Shown: positions 17,455 to 25,012, counted from the first letter of the stretch. The stretch is DNA of 38,002 bases from an uncultured Eubacterium sp. (GCA_948468465.1 CAOKJJ010000027.1:1-38002); one strand, 5' to 3'. A program made the numbers and translations. The notes: generated by a model not told the origin, from the sequence alone.

Positions 17455-17720
17455 TGTGGATTCCCGGACGCAGAAGGAGGGACTTTGCCTGGTCTGCCTG
17501 TGTCAGCTCCAGAATATTAAGAAACACTAAGTATTCTGCATCTTATGCTGTGGTACCGGACGGTCGCGCCGCAAGTTCGCTTCTGGCTGCCGCCAGCAGC
17601 TAAAAGCGGCGCTGGGCTTCGCCCCTGGTTATCTAGCAGAACACTAAGTGTTTCTAAATATTCTGGAGTTGACACAGGCAGGCCAGGCAAAAGTCCTCTT
17701 ACAGCGTCCGGGAATCCACA
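17455..17720. repeat. 266-bp element with 86-bp imperfect terminal inverted repeats
   Basis: Left arm 17455-17540 and right arm 17635-17720 align as inverted repeats without net gaps at about 74 of 86 positions. The outermost 16 bases (TGTGGATTCCCGGACG) are perfect. The 94-base centre is GC-rich with small hairpins of its own. No protein is encoded. Size and shape fit a miniature inverted-repeat transposable element (MITE) or a large structured RNA. The right arm ends 62 bases before the gpr start, so the gpr promoter must lie in the remaining gap or within the element. Confidence 0.75.
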
Positions 17721-17782
17721 AATTGCACAATATTATCCAAACTACCGCAGCAGAAAATTTTAAGATGAAAGAGGTTATGACC

Positions 17783-18742
17783 ATGTATCAGGTACGCACC
17801 GACCTTGCGCTGGAAACGCGTGAGAAATTTGAGGAAGACCATGTAGAAATCAAAGGAGTACGCCTAGACGAAGAGCAGGCAGCCGCAGACATTCATATCA
17901 GCAGCGTCGTCATTGAGACGGAAAACGGCGCAAAGGCGATGGGAAAGCCAAAGGGGAATTATGTGACGCTGGAAGCGAAAAATATGACAGAAGAAGACGA
18001 AGGCTATCACAGGGAAATATCCATACAGCTGTCTAAAATTTTAAAGCGTCTTCTGCCGAAGGATAAGGAATTTACAACGCTTGTCGTGGGACTTGGCAAT
18101 CGGGCGGTTACGCCGGATTCGCTGGGGCCGAGAGTTGTAGACAACTTGTGCGTCACGAGGCATATTATTAAAGAGTTTGGCAGATATGTGATGGGTGACA
18201 GCTGCCATAAGTCGGTCAGCAGCATTGTTCCGGGGGTCATGGCACAGACTGGAATGGAATCTATGGAAATCGTCAAAGGGATAACGAAGGAGACAGCGCC
18301 GGATGTGATTATAGCCGTCGACGCGCTTGCCGCACGCAGTACGAAGCGGCTGAACCGGACGATACAGATTACGGATACGGGAATTAACCCTGGCTCCGGC
18401 GTCGGAAATCACAGGCATGCGTTAAACAGTGAGAGTATCGGCATTCCGGTTATTGCGATCGGGATTCCAACGGTCGTGGACGCGGCGACTATCGTGATAG
18501 ATACGATGAATAATTTACTGGATGCTATGTGTCAGGCGAAACAGCTGGAGCGGATCGGCAGTTCTTATAAAGAGCTGGACATGATGGAAAAGTATGAGCT
18601 GGTGCGGGAGCTTTTGACGCCGCAGCTGAATACGCTGTTTGTAACGCCCAAGGATGTGGACGAGGCGGTGAAACGGTTAAGCTTTACGGTTTCCGAAGGA
18701 ATTAATATTGCGCTGCAGAAAACAGAAGATGAGGAATCGTAA
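17783..18742 (+). CDS. gpr: Germination protease GPR (small acid-soluble spore protein protease)
   Basis: A 319-residue aspartic-like endopeptidase that degrades small acid-soluble proteins when spores germinate. It is made as a zymogen in the forespore. The N-terminal YQVRTDLALETRE is the family's start. Also visible are the conserved GLGNRAVTPDSLGPRVVDNL segment, PGVMAQTGMES and the VDALAARS and TGINPGSGVGNHR stretches. I favour ATG 17783 (AGAGG 8 bases upstream). In-frame ATGs at 17777 and 17765 and an extension into the inverted-repeat element are less likely. The gene is direct evidence that the organism sporulates or descends from sporulators. Confidence 0.93.
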   Translation: MYQVRTDLALETREKFEEDHVEIKGVRLDEEQAAADIHISSVVIETENGAKAMGKPKGNYVTLEAKNMTEEDEGYHREISIQLSKILKRLLPKDKEFTTLVVGLGNRAVTPDSLGPRVVDNLCVTRHIIKEFGRYVMGDSCHKSVSSIVPGVMAQTGMESMEIVKGITKETAPDVIIAVDALAARSTKRLNRTIQITDTGINPGSGVGNHRHALNSESIGIPVIAIGIPTVVDAATIVIDTMNNLLDAMCQAKQLERIGSSYKELDMMEKYELVRELLTPQLNTLFVTPKDVDEAVKRLSFTVSEGINIALQKTEDEES

Positions 18743-18749
18743 ATAATAA

Positions 18750-18828
18750 CAGACGGTTATCCGAAAAGCATCTGCATGGTAAAGTGTTTAAAAAATGCAT
18801 TTTATGCTTTTTTGGATAACCGTCTGCT
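18750..18828. terminator. Bidirectional terminator between gpr and a minus-strand small gene
   Basis: A ~22-bp stem with one bulge pairs 18750-18771 with 18804-18826 (ends CAGACGGTTATCC and GGATAACCGTCTG). T-rich sequence follows on the plus side and TTATTATTT on the minus side. It lies right after the gpr stop and just beyond the stop of the opposing small gene, as expected for a shared terminator. Confidence 0.8.
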
Positions 18829-18843
18829 TTCTCATGACAGTTC

Positions 18844-19119
18844 CTAATGAACATATTCCCTGCGCTTTTCAAAGCAGCTGTAGGCGGTGCCGTTTTTGGT
18901 ATAGCCATTGGTCTGAAAAGAGATTTCGTTTTGTACAGAATCGGCACATGCTTCCTGCAGGATGCATTCAAAACTGCGGGGCTGTTTTTTTTCACGCTGT
19001 TTCTCGTCTTTGCGTTTGGAAACAGTATCGTGAAGGGTTGTGACTAACACTACGTTTTCAATCCGAAATAAACGATTAACATTTGCTGCTTTACTCCCCT
19101 CCCTGGTTGTAAATTTCAA
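18844..19119 (-). CDS. Small hypothetical protein, start uncertain
   Basis: An open frame of 91 residues on the minus strand, mostly polar and charged: a basic KRKDEKQREKKQ stretch, SFECILQEACADS, then a conserved-looking ISFQTNGYTKNGTAYSCFEKRREYVH end. It stops right before a bidirectional terminator shared with gpr, which supports a real gene. The start is a problem. A strong GGGAGGGGAG site exists at about 19093-19102, but the ATG behind it (19078-19080) is in another frame and gives only 10 residues. The in-frame TTG at 19119 lacks a site. Either the start is unusual or the 5' end has suffered a small frameshift. No function recognised. Confidence 0.45.
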   Translation of the reverse strand: MKFTTREGSKAANVNRLFRIENVVLVTTLHDTVSKRKDEKQREKKQPRSFECILQEACADSVQNEISFQTNGYTKNGTAYSCFEKRREYVH

Positions 19120-19226
19120 CAGTTACTGCATGAGATGTCATGCATCAGACACTTTCAAAATCCTTTTTTCAGTGTTCTTATAACTATTATCGGCATATCG
19201 GCTGTTTTCTTTAATAAGAAACGGTA

Positions 19227-19385
19227 AGGAACTGTGCAGAAATAACTTATACAATCTGCTTGTCTTTTTCTCCGATAGCACCAGTCAAAAATCAGTTACA
19301 TAGCCCGCTATGCGCCTGATTTTTGACTGGTACTCTCGAAGAAAAATCCTACGCAGCTTGCATAAGTTATTTCTGCACAGTTCCT
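19227..19385. repeat. 159-bp palindromic repeat element, full copy
   Basis: The ends are perfect 24-bp inverted repeats (19227-19250 and 19362-19385, outer end AGGAACTGTGCAG). The middle has a perfect 16-bp inverted repeat (19280-19295 with 19316-19331) around a short GCTATG/CATAGC-like core, and the sequences between also pair imperfectly. The whole element is thus one long imperfect palindrome. Its reverse complement matches 25027-25160 over 134 aligned positions, with a 30-base identical core. It lies in a 299-base gene-free stretch between the small minus-strand gene and lysR; nothing else was seen there. Confidence 0.85.
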
Positions 19386-19418
19386 AAGTCAATTTTTCAT
19401 ATTCTTACATGCGGTTGC

Positions 19419-20402
19419 TTACAAAATGTCATTTTTCAATATGCAGGCGGGTATTTCCTCTGGAAGCTGCAGCGCGCGGTAGCGTTCCAGCACGCAGCGC
19501 AGTGTGTGGATGCCCTTGCTGATGCCTGGGGAAATTACTTTGCTGTTTAAAAAGTCATCGGAATAATCCTGGCCGTCAGCGCTGCGTTTGAGCCAGACAA
19601 GTTTAAAATGACGGTCCCATGCATCGTTTTCATAGCGGAAGATTTTTACCGACTGGTGCCTGCATTCGTGTTTGATTAATCTTTGCGACATAACGGCAAG
19701 CGCGTTGTTGTACATGACGGCATTTACGATGGTACGAGGGCAGTTGGCTTCCCAGGCGATCTGGATATGGATATTGTGGGAGGACAGATATTGCTCGAAC
19801 AGCTTTCTCGTGCCGCTGCCTTTTTCCCGTATGGCAAATTTTCTGCCTTCCAGCTCTGAGGCAAGAACGAGATTTTTTTCGTAAAAGTCGTGGTTTCTGC
19901 CGCATACAAGAACAAGCGAGTCTTCTACGATCGGAACGCTTGCCAGCTCATGAGATTCGATAATGCCTTCTACAACGGCTACATCCAGTTCTCGGCGCAG
20001 CAGCTTCTGCTCGATTTCTTCGGTATTGCTGACAAATGAATAAATGTTCAGATTCGGACATTCTGCTTCCATATCTGCGATTACCTTTGACATCAGACAG
20101 GTGCCTACCGTTAGGGAAGAGCCGATGCGCAGAGGAATCTGCTCTTTTAGCCGCTGCATGGATAATTCCAGATGGTTAAAATTTCCAACTGTCATAAGCG
20201 CGAGATTTAACAGATGCTGTCCTTCTTGTGTAATATACAGTTTTTTGTGCAGACGTTCAAATAACTGCACATGATAGTGGTCTTCCAGATCACGAATGGC
20301 CTGGCTGACCGTTGGCTGCGTCAGGTACAGACGATTTGCCGCGGCGCTCATAAAGCCGGTTTCAGCTACGGCGATAAATATTTTCAGGTGCCGGATAGTC
20401 AT
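19419..20402 (-). CDS. LysR-family transcriptional regulator
   Basis: A 327-residue LysR-type regulator. The N-terminal winged helix-turn-helix is clear (MTIRHLKIFIAVAETGFMSAAANRLYLTQPTVSQAIRDLE; the motif spans about residues 1-60), followed by a periplasmic-binding-protein-like effector domain (about 90-300). It is transcribed away from the sulfur-redox fusion gene, the usual LysR arrangement, and probably controls it from the 137-base shared intergenic region. The ligand may be a sulfur compound by analogy with CysB, CysL and YeiE; that is inference. Its 3' side is followed by the palindromic repeat element. Confidence 0.92.
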   Translation of the reverse strand: MTIRHLKIFIAVAETGFMSAAANRLYLTQPTVSQAIRDLEDHYHVQLFERLHKKLYITQEGQHLLNLALMTVGNFNHLELSMQRLKEQIPLRIGSSLTVGTCLMSKVIADMEAECPNLNIYSFVSNTEEIEQKLLRRELDVAVVEGIIESHELASVPIVEDSLVLVCGRNHDFYEKNLVLASELEGRKFAIREKGSGTRKLFEQYLSSHNIHIQIAWEANCPRTIVNAVMYNNALAVMSQRLIKHECRHQSVKIFRYENDAWDRHFKLVWLKRSADGQDYSDDFLNSKVISPGISKGIHTLRCVLERYRALQLPEEIPACILKNDIL

Positions 20403-20539
20403 TGGTATTTCCTTTCAATCATATATAGGTTTTATCAATATTATAGATTATATTTTACGATTTTATTTTATAACTGACAAGTATTATAATGGAAGAAATG
20501 GAAATTTTACGTATGGAAAGCGAAAGGAGAAGAAAAAAG
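20403..20539 (+). promoter_or_regulatory. Divergent intergenic region: promoter of the sulfur-redox fusion gene
   Basis: A perfect TATAAT lies at 20485-20490 with only a poor -35 (TTTATT at 20462-20467, 17-base spacer), as expected for an activator-dependent promoter. AT-rich imperfect palindromes such as ATAGGTTTTATCAAT around 20424-20445 are candidate LysR sites. The -10 overlaps the in-frame ATG at 20489, so translation must start later, at 20540. Confidence 0.6.
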
Positions 20540-23110
20540 ATGAAATATGTAATTGTCGGCGGTGTAGCTGCGGGAACAAAAGCAGCCGCAAAGCTAAAAC
20601 GATGTGACCGAAGTGCGGTTGTAAAAGTGTTTACAAAAGGGGAGGACATTTCGTATGCCGGATGCGGACTGCCTTATTATATTGGCGGCGACATTCCATC
20701 CAGGGAGCAGCTGATTGTAAATACACCCGCAAAATACGCAGGCTTAACCGGAGCAGAGGTATTTACAGGATGTGAGGCTGTGGGCCTTGACAGTGCGGAT
20801 AAGACCGTGGATTTCAAAAAAGTTTCCGGTGAGACATTTACGGAATCCTATGATAAGCTGATTATAGCAACTGGTGCAGAACCGTTTGTGCCGCCGGTAG
20901 ACGGCGTTGGACTGCCAGGCGTATTTTGCGTCCGTACCCCGGATGACGCGGTATCCGCGCGTACATATATCGAAGAAAATCATTGTCATAAAGCGGTTGT
21001 ATGCGGCGCAGGCTTTATCGGTCTGGAAGTGGCGGAAAATCTGATGGCGCAGGGACTGGAGGTAACGGTGATAGATGCCGCGTCACAGATTATGCCGAAT
21101 GCTTTTGATGCGGAAATGGCAGATTACGCGAAAAAGCAGTTAAAAGCCGCAGGCATGCGTGTGATGACTTCTACAGCATTAAAAGAGGTTGCAGGCACGC
21201 AGAAAGCAGAAAAGGTTGTGACGCAGCAGGGAGATTTGGCTGCGGATCTTGTTATTCTGGCGATCGGCGTGCGTCCGGCAACCGGATTTTTAGCGGATTG
21301 CGGCCTTGAGATGACGAAAGGAACGATTTTAGTTGATGCGCAGATGAAGACAAATCTGGAAGATGTTTATGCGGTCGGAGACTGTGCAATGGTTAAAAAT
21401 GCGCAGACCGGACAGCCTCAGTGGTCGGCAATGGGTTCTACCGCCAATCTTGCGGCACGTGCAATGGCAAAAGCAATGAACGGGATCGGAAACGGTTACG
21501 GCGGCTGCTTAGGTACCGGCGTTGTACGCCTGCTGCCGCATTTAAACGGCGGCCGTACAGGGCTTACCGAAGCGCAGGCGCATGCCGCGGGATATGATAC
21601 GACGGCTGTCCTTTGCGTGGTAGATGATAAAGCTCATTATTATCCGGGGGCTTCGTCTTTTGTTGTCAAGCTGATCGCAGAAACAGCCTCCAGAAAACTG
21701 CTCGGCATTCAGGTGCTTGGCGCCGGAGCCGTTGATAAAATGACAGATATCGCGGTGGTAGGCATTACACAGGGCATGAAGGTGGATGATTTTGACACGC
21801 TTGATTTTGCCTATGCACCGCCTTTCTCAACAGCGATTCATCCGTTTGCAACGGCATGCTATATATTGGAAAATAAAATGGACGGTATTTTCAATTCTAT
21901 GAGTCCTGCTGAATATGCGCTCGGCGCGGCAAAAGATTATACGGTACTCGACGTGCAGCCGGCCCCGGCGATCGCAAATGCGAGATTTGTTGAATTAGCC
22001 GCTGTAAACGGGCCGTTGGATGGCCTTGAAAAAGACGCAAAGCTGCTGCTTGTATGCGCGAAAGGAAAGAGAGGGTATTTCTTACAGAACCGTCTGAAAG
22101 CCTGCGGATATACAAATACAAAAGTGCTGGAAGGGGGCGCGTTTTTCAATGAGGTAAAAGTACCGCGCAACGGAAATAAGCTTTCAGCAGAAGAGATAAA
22201 ACGGGTCAAAGGTCTTGGCTGTCTGCAGGATAAAAGATATGACGACGTATTTAATGTGCGTGTCATTACCCGCAACGGCAAGCTCTCAGCAAAAGAGCAG
22301 ATCAAAATCGCGGAAGCGGCGGAAAAATTCGGCTCTGGCGAAGTTACGATGACAACCCGTCTGACGCTGGAGATTCAGGGTGTGCCTTATGACAATCTGG
22401 ATGCGTTATTCGCATTTTTAGAAGAAGCCGGCCTTCAGACAGGCGGAACCGGCTCCAAAGTGCGTCCGGTCGTTTCCTGTAAGGGCACAACCTGCCAATA
22501 TGGATTGATCGACACCTTTGCACTGTCTCAAAAGCTGCATGATCTTTATTATAATGGATATCATGAAGTATCGCTTCCGCATAAGTTTAAAATTGCTGTC
22601 GGCGGATGTCCGAATAACTGCGTAAAACCGGATTTAAATGACCTGGGCGTGATCGGACAGCGGGTGCCGGAGATCAATCTGGAAAAATGTAAAGGATGTA
22701 AGGTCTGTCAGGTGCAGAATAACTGTCCGATCAAAGCGGCAAAACTATCAGACGGCAGAATACGGATTGATTTGGAAGGCTGCAACCACTGCGGACGCTG
22801 CATCGGCAAATGTCCGTTTGGCGCGGTCAATGAAGCCGCGGCCGGCTATAAAGTATATATCGGCGGGCGCTGGGGCAAAAAAGTGGCTGAAGGACGTGCG
22901 CTGGATAAAATATTCACTTCACAGGAAGAGGTCGTTGATGTCGTGGAACGTGCCATTTTATTCTTCCGTGATGAGGGCATCTCAGGAGAACGGTTCGCGG
23001 ATACGATCGCGAGGCTTGGATTTGACTATGTGCAGGATAAGCTTTTGAACAGCCAGATAGATAAAAAACAGATACTGCAAAAGACAGTCGTTGGAGGAGC
23101 AACCTGTTAA
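20540..23110 (+). CDS. Three-module fusion: CoA-disulfide-reductase-like flavoprotein + rhodanese + siroheme sulfite reductase with two 4Fe-4S clusters
   Basis: An 856-residue cytosolic protein. Residues 1-450 form a pyridine nucleotide-disulfide reductase of the CoADR/Nox type: FAD motif VGGVAAGTKAA, redox Cys42 in SYAGCGLPYY, second nucleotide fold VVCGAGFIGLEVAE, and AVGDCA. Residues ~465-540 look like a rhodanese domain with CAKGKRG (Cys506). Residues ~570-710 are a nitrite/sulfite reductase ferredoxin-like and siroheme module, with CKGTTC (647, 652) and CPNNC (690, 694). Two ferredoxin motifs follow (from C717 and C748). This gives a path NADH/FAD to 4Fe-4S to siroheme in one chain. Reduction of sulfite, or of persulfide sulfur to sulfide, is the likely role. 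Start ATG 20540 follows a GGAGAAG site; 20489 overlaps the promoter. LysR gene is divergent. Confidence 0.88.
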   Translation: MKYVIVGGVAAGTKAAAKLKRCDRSAVVKVFTKGEDISYAGCGLPYYIGGDIPSREQLIVNTPAKYAGLTGAEVFTGCEAVGLDSADKTVDFKKVSGETFTESYDKLIIATGAEPFVPPVDGVGLPGVFCVRTPDDAVSARTYIEENHCHKAVVCGAGFIGLEVAENLMAQGLEVTVIDAASQIMPNAFDAEMADYAKKQLKAAGMRVMTSTALKEVAGTQKAEKVVTQQGDLAADLVILAIGVRPATGFLADCGLEMTKGTILVDAQMKTNLEDVYAVGDCAMVKNAQTGQPQWSAMGSTANLAARAMAKAMNGIGNGYGGCLGTGVVRLLPHLNGGRTGLTEAQAHAAGYDTTAVLCVVDDKAHYYPGASSFVVKLIAETASRKLLGIQVLGAGAVDKMTDIAVVGITQGMKVDDFDTLDFAYAPPFSTAIHPFATACYILENKMDGIFNSMSPAEYALGAAKDYTVLDVQPAPAIANARFVELAAVNGPLDGLEKDAKLLLVCAKGKRGYFLQNRLKACGYTNTKVLEGGAFFNEVKVPRNGNKLSAEEIKRVKGLGCLQDKRYDDVFNVRVITRNGKLSAKEQIKIAEAAEKFGSGEVTMTTRLTLEIQGVPYDNLDALFAFLEEAGLQTGGTGSKVRPVVSCKGTTCQYGLIDTFALSQKLHDLYYNGYHEVSLPHKFKIAVGGCPNNCVKPDLNDLGVIGQRVPEINLEKCKGCKVCQVQNNCPIKAAKLSDGRIRIDLEGCNHCGRCIGKCPFGAVNEAAAGYKVYIGGRWGKKVAEGRALDKIFTSQEEVVDVVERAILFFRDEGISGERFADTIARLGFDYVQDKLLNSQIDKKQILQKTVVGGATC

Positions 23111-23126
23111 GCATATAGGAATTACA

Positions 23127-23167
23127 GTCTCTGCAGCGGATGCCGAAAGGCCGTTCGCTGCAGAGAC
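23127..23167 (+). terminator. Strong hairpin after the sulfur-redox fusion gene
   Basis: A perfect 12-bp stem (GTCTCTGCAGCG at 23127-23138 with CGCTGCAGAGAC at 23156-23167) encloses a smaller GCC-GAAA-GGC hairpin. It begins 16 bases after the stop codon. There is no immediate T run; T-rich sequence appears only ~40 bases later, so termination efficiency is uncertain. Confidence 0.55.
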
Positions 23168-23199
23168 ATACGTGAAAAAGATGTGTGATAAGACACGCT

Positions 23200-24066
23200 C
23201 TAGTTCGTTATTCTTTTTTGTTCTTTTAAAGACTGCAGAAACGCGTATGGAATGTGCAGATTGCCTTTTCCGGTGCCAAGCTTGATATCCGGCTTGTTCT
23301 GGCCATGAAAATCAGAACCTCCGGTAACAATCAGACCAAATGCTTCTGCGAGTTTTTTCATACGTATTTCGTCGTCAGCGGTATTTTCTGAATAAACCGC
23401 TTCCAGTCCGCACATGCCGGCTTCTTTCATTTCAGCAATCATTTCTTTTAATGCGCTTTCTTCCAGATTGTATAATACCGGATGCGCCAAGACAGCAAGT
23501 CCGCCTGCCTCACGGATAAGATGCACAGCATCAACCGGAGAAATTTTCGGACGTTCGATATAACAGCAGCAGTTTTCTCCAAGATACTGTGCAAAAGCGG
23601 TTCTTGTATCCGCAATCTGTCCCGATTCACATAAAAATCTTGCCATATGCGCCCGTGTCAGCACACTGTCCGGAAATTTTTCCGTCAGCTGTTCCATCGT
23701 AATCGAAAATCCTTCTTCCTGCAGACGTTTTACCATCCGCACGTTACGGGTAGAGCGAAAATCGCGGAATTCCTCCAGCATGGCTTTCAGCCTCGGATGT
23801 TCCGGCGACGGATAGTATCCAAGCACATGGATTTCACAGCCGCGGTATTCTGTTGAGATTTCTACTCCGGGAACCAGTTCTATGCCAAGCTCCTTTGCGG
23901 CTGCGGCAGCTTCTTCCACGCCGTCCATCGTGTCATGGTCCGTTAAAGCCATTGCACACAATCCGGCTTTTTTTGCTTCCGCAACCAGGGCGGCAGGTGC
24001 ATAAGTCCCGTCGGAAGCTGATGAGTGTACATGCATGTCAATCATGCGCGTATCTGTTAAAATCAT
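23200..24066 (-). CDS. PHP-domain metal-dependent phosphoesterase (TrpH-like)
   Basis: A 288-residue PHP-domain protein. Metal-binding motif MIDMHVHSSASDGTY (His12, His14, Asp19) opens the protein. It continues with MALTDHDTMDG, VPGVEISTEY, LAHPVLY and VTGGSDFHG, the expected set for a trinuclear metal site. Relatives hydrolyse nucleotide 3',5'-bisphosphates or trim RNA 5' ends. I start at ATG 24066, which has AAGGAG 5 bases before it; the frame is open further upstream to 24294 but that stretch contains the promoter and is not protein-like. It converges on the sulfur-redox fusion gene. Confidence 0.9.
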   Translation of the reverse strand: MILTDTRMIDMHVHSSASDGTYAPAALVAEAKKAGLCAMALTDHDTMDGVEEAAAAAKELGIELVPGVEISTEYRGCEIHVLGYYPSPEHPRLKAMLEEFRDFRSTRNVRMVKRLQEEGFSITMEQLTEKFPDSVLTRAHMARFLCESGQIADTRTAFAQYLGENCCCYIERPKISPVDAVHLIREAGGLAVLAHPVLYNLEESALKEMIAEMKEAGMCGLEAVYSENTADDEIRMKKLAEAFGLIVTGGSDFHGQNKPDIKLGTGKGNLHIPYAFLQSLKEQKRITN

Positions 24067-24138
24067 ATAAACTCCTTTCTTATCAGAGGTATTCTGTATA
24101 TTTATATCAGACAAAGGCAGTTGTTGGCTGACGCAATC

Positions 24139-24167
24139 ATTATAACGTATGTAGCTGATCGTGTAAA
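24139..24167 (-). promoter_or_regulatory. Promoter of the PHP-domain gene
   Basis: On the minus strand, TTTACA (24162-24167), a 17-base spacer and TATAAT (24139-24144). The surrounding 18 bases at 24134-24151 are identical to those in the promoter of the small gene at 35058-35264, with similar flanks. Confidence 0.8.
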
Positions 24168-24226
24168 GTTTATTTGTCTTTATTAAGACTGGTATTATGC
24201 AGGTTGTGCGTAATGCCATAAATTGC

Positions 24227-24254
24227 TTGAAAATGCTGTGAAATCTGATATAAT
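24227..24254 (+). promoter_or_regulatory. Promoter of the Uma2-RHH pair
   Basis: TTGAAA (24227-24232), a 16-base spacer and a perfect TATAAT (24249-24254) lie 25 bases before the Uma2-family start, with a GGAAGGTGA ribosome site in between. Confidence 0.7.
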
Positions 24255-24278
24255 ACAAAAAAAGGAAGGTGATATTTA

Positions 24279-24776
24279 ATGAATGCGATACCAATAGAAG
24301 ATATGAGTAACACTTTTATAGAACATTCTTTTATTATTAATAATTTTGTAGTAATGATTGGGAAACAAATGAAAGATTCTTTATGTCGCGTGTTAGGTGA
24401 TGGCGTTCAATATCAGTGGATTGAAAACGATAATAGAATAGTTATACCAGATGTTTCTATAAATTGTAATACAAGGGATCGAAAAAATGTATCGCTAACT
24501 GGTATACCACGTATGGTTATGGAGGTTTTATCTGATTCTACAGAAGAATATGATCGTGGAGATAAAATGGAAATTTACCAAAAGGTTGGCATTTCTGAAT
24601 ATTGGATTGTAGACTGGAGAAACAAGCAGGTTGAAATATATCTTAATGATGGAAAAGAAGATGGTACAACGTATTTCTACTTGTATAAAACTGTAACAAT
24701 AGATAATAAAGAAGAACTGCAACTTGTTATGTTTCCTAATTTAAAAACCGATTTTGATGAATTATTCCATTTATAA
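24279..24776 (+). CDS. Uma2-family (DUF820) restriction-endonuclease-fold protein
   Basis: A 165-residue protein of the Uma2/DUF820 family, which has a PD-(D/E)xK nuclease fold. The core is visible as VIPDVSI, then MVMEVLSDSTEEYDRGDKMEIYQKVGISEYWIVDW: Asp in PDV, Glu in MEV, and a nearby Lys are the usual catalytic set. The AT-rich base use differs from the surrounding housekeeping genes and suggests transfer. It overlaps a small ribbon-helix-helix-like gene by one base (TAATG), so the two act as a cassette. The family is often abundant in cyanobacteria and mobile regions; its biological role is unsettled. Confidence 0.85.
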   Translation: MNAIPIEDMSNTFIEHSFIINNFVVMIGKQMKDSLCRVLGDGVQYQWIENDNRIVIPDVSINCNTRDRKNVSLTGIPRMVMEVLSDSTEEYDRGDKMEIYQKVGISEYWIVDWRNKQVEIYLNDGKEDGTTYFYLYKTVTIDNKEELQLVMFPNLKTDFDELFHL

Positions 24777-24979
24777 TGAAAGCGATTGAGATTACTGTAA
24801 GTAAAGCAGCACAAAGAAAAGCAAATGATAAAGATATCAAAGAAAATTATTCGCAAGTAAAATTATCTATGCCAAAAGAAGAGGCAGAAACATTAGATAG
24901 GTATTGCAAAGAAAAAGGACATAAGAAAGCTGGATTTATCAGACAAGCAATAAAAGATAAAATGAAAAGAAATGAGTAG
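24776..24979 (+). CDS. Small ribbon-helix-helix-like protein, partner of the Uma2 protein
   Basis: A 67-residue basic protein. The second half (VKLSMPKEEAETLDRYCKEKGHKKAGFIRQAIKDKM region) has the strand-helix-helix pattern of MetJ/Arc-type DNA-binding proteins: a short beta strand VKLSMP, a helix, a glycine turn, then a second helix. Such proteins are often antitoxins or plasmid regulators. It overlaps the Uma2 stop by one base and is followed by a terminator. A role as repressor or antidote for the Uma2 nuclease is an inference only. Confidence 0.7.
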   Translation: MKAIEITVSKAAQRKANDKDIKENYSQVKLSMPKEEAETLDRYCKEKGHKKAGFIRQAIKDKMKRNE

Positions 24980-25012
24980 AACATATAAAAATTTTATGTG
25001 TTCTATTTTTTT
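24978..25012 (+). terminator. Terminator of the Uma2-RHH pair
   Basis: AT-rich stem AGAACATATAAA with TTTATGTGTTCT (24978-24990 and 24992-25004, innermost pairs open as loop) is followed by ATTTTTTT. It starts at the stop codon of the small gene. Confidence 0.8.

Noticed and set aside
17648..17782. Extended N-terminus of GPR reaching into the inverted-repeat element
   Set aside because: The extra residues come from repeat DNA, GPR families begin near YQVRTDLA, and no ribosome site precedes 17648.
18847..19047. Hydrophobic 66-residue plus-strand frame
   Set aside because: It is the complement of the charged small protein on the minus strand, lacks a ribosome site, and gpr's terminator separates it from any promoter.
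23187..23198. Eleven-base string CTAGAGCGTGT shared (inverted) with 32093-32103, considered as repeat termini
   Set aside because: Only 11 bases match, with no extended similarity or inverted partner; could be chance.
24067..24294. N-terminal extension of the PHP-domain protein
   Set aside because: The stretch contains the gene's own promoter and divergent Uma2 promoter, and a strong AAGGAG site lies at the shorter start.
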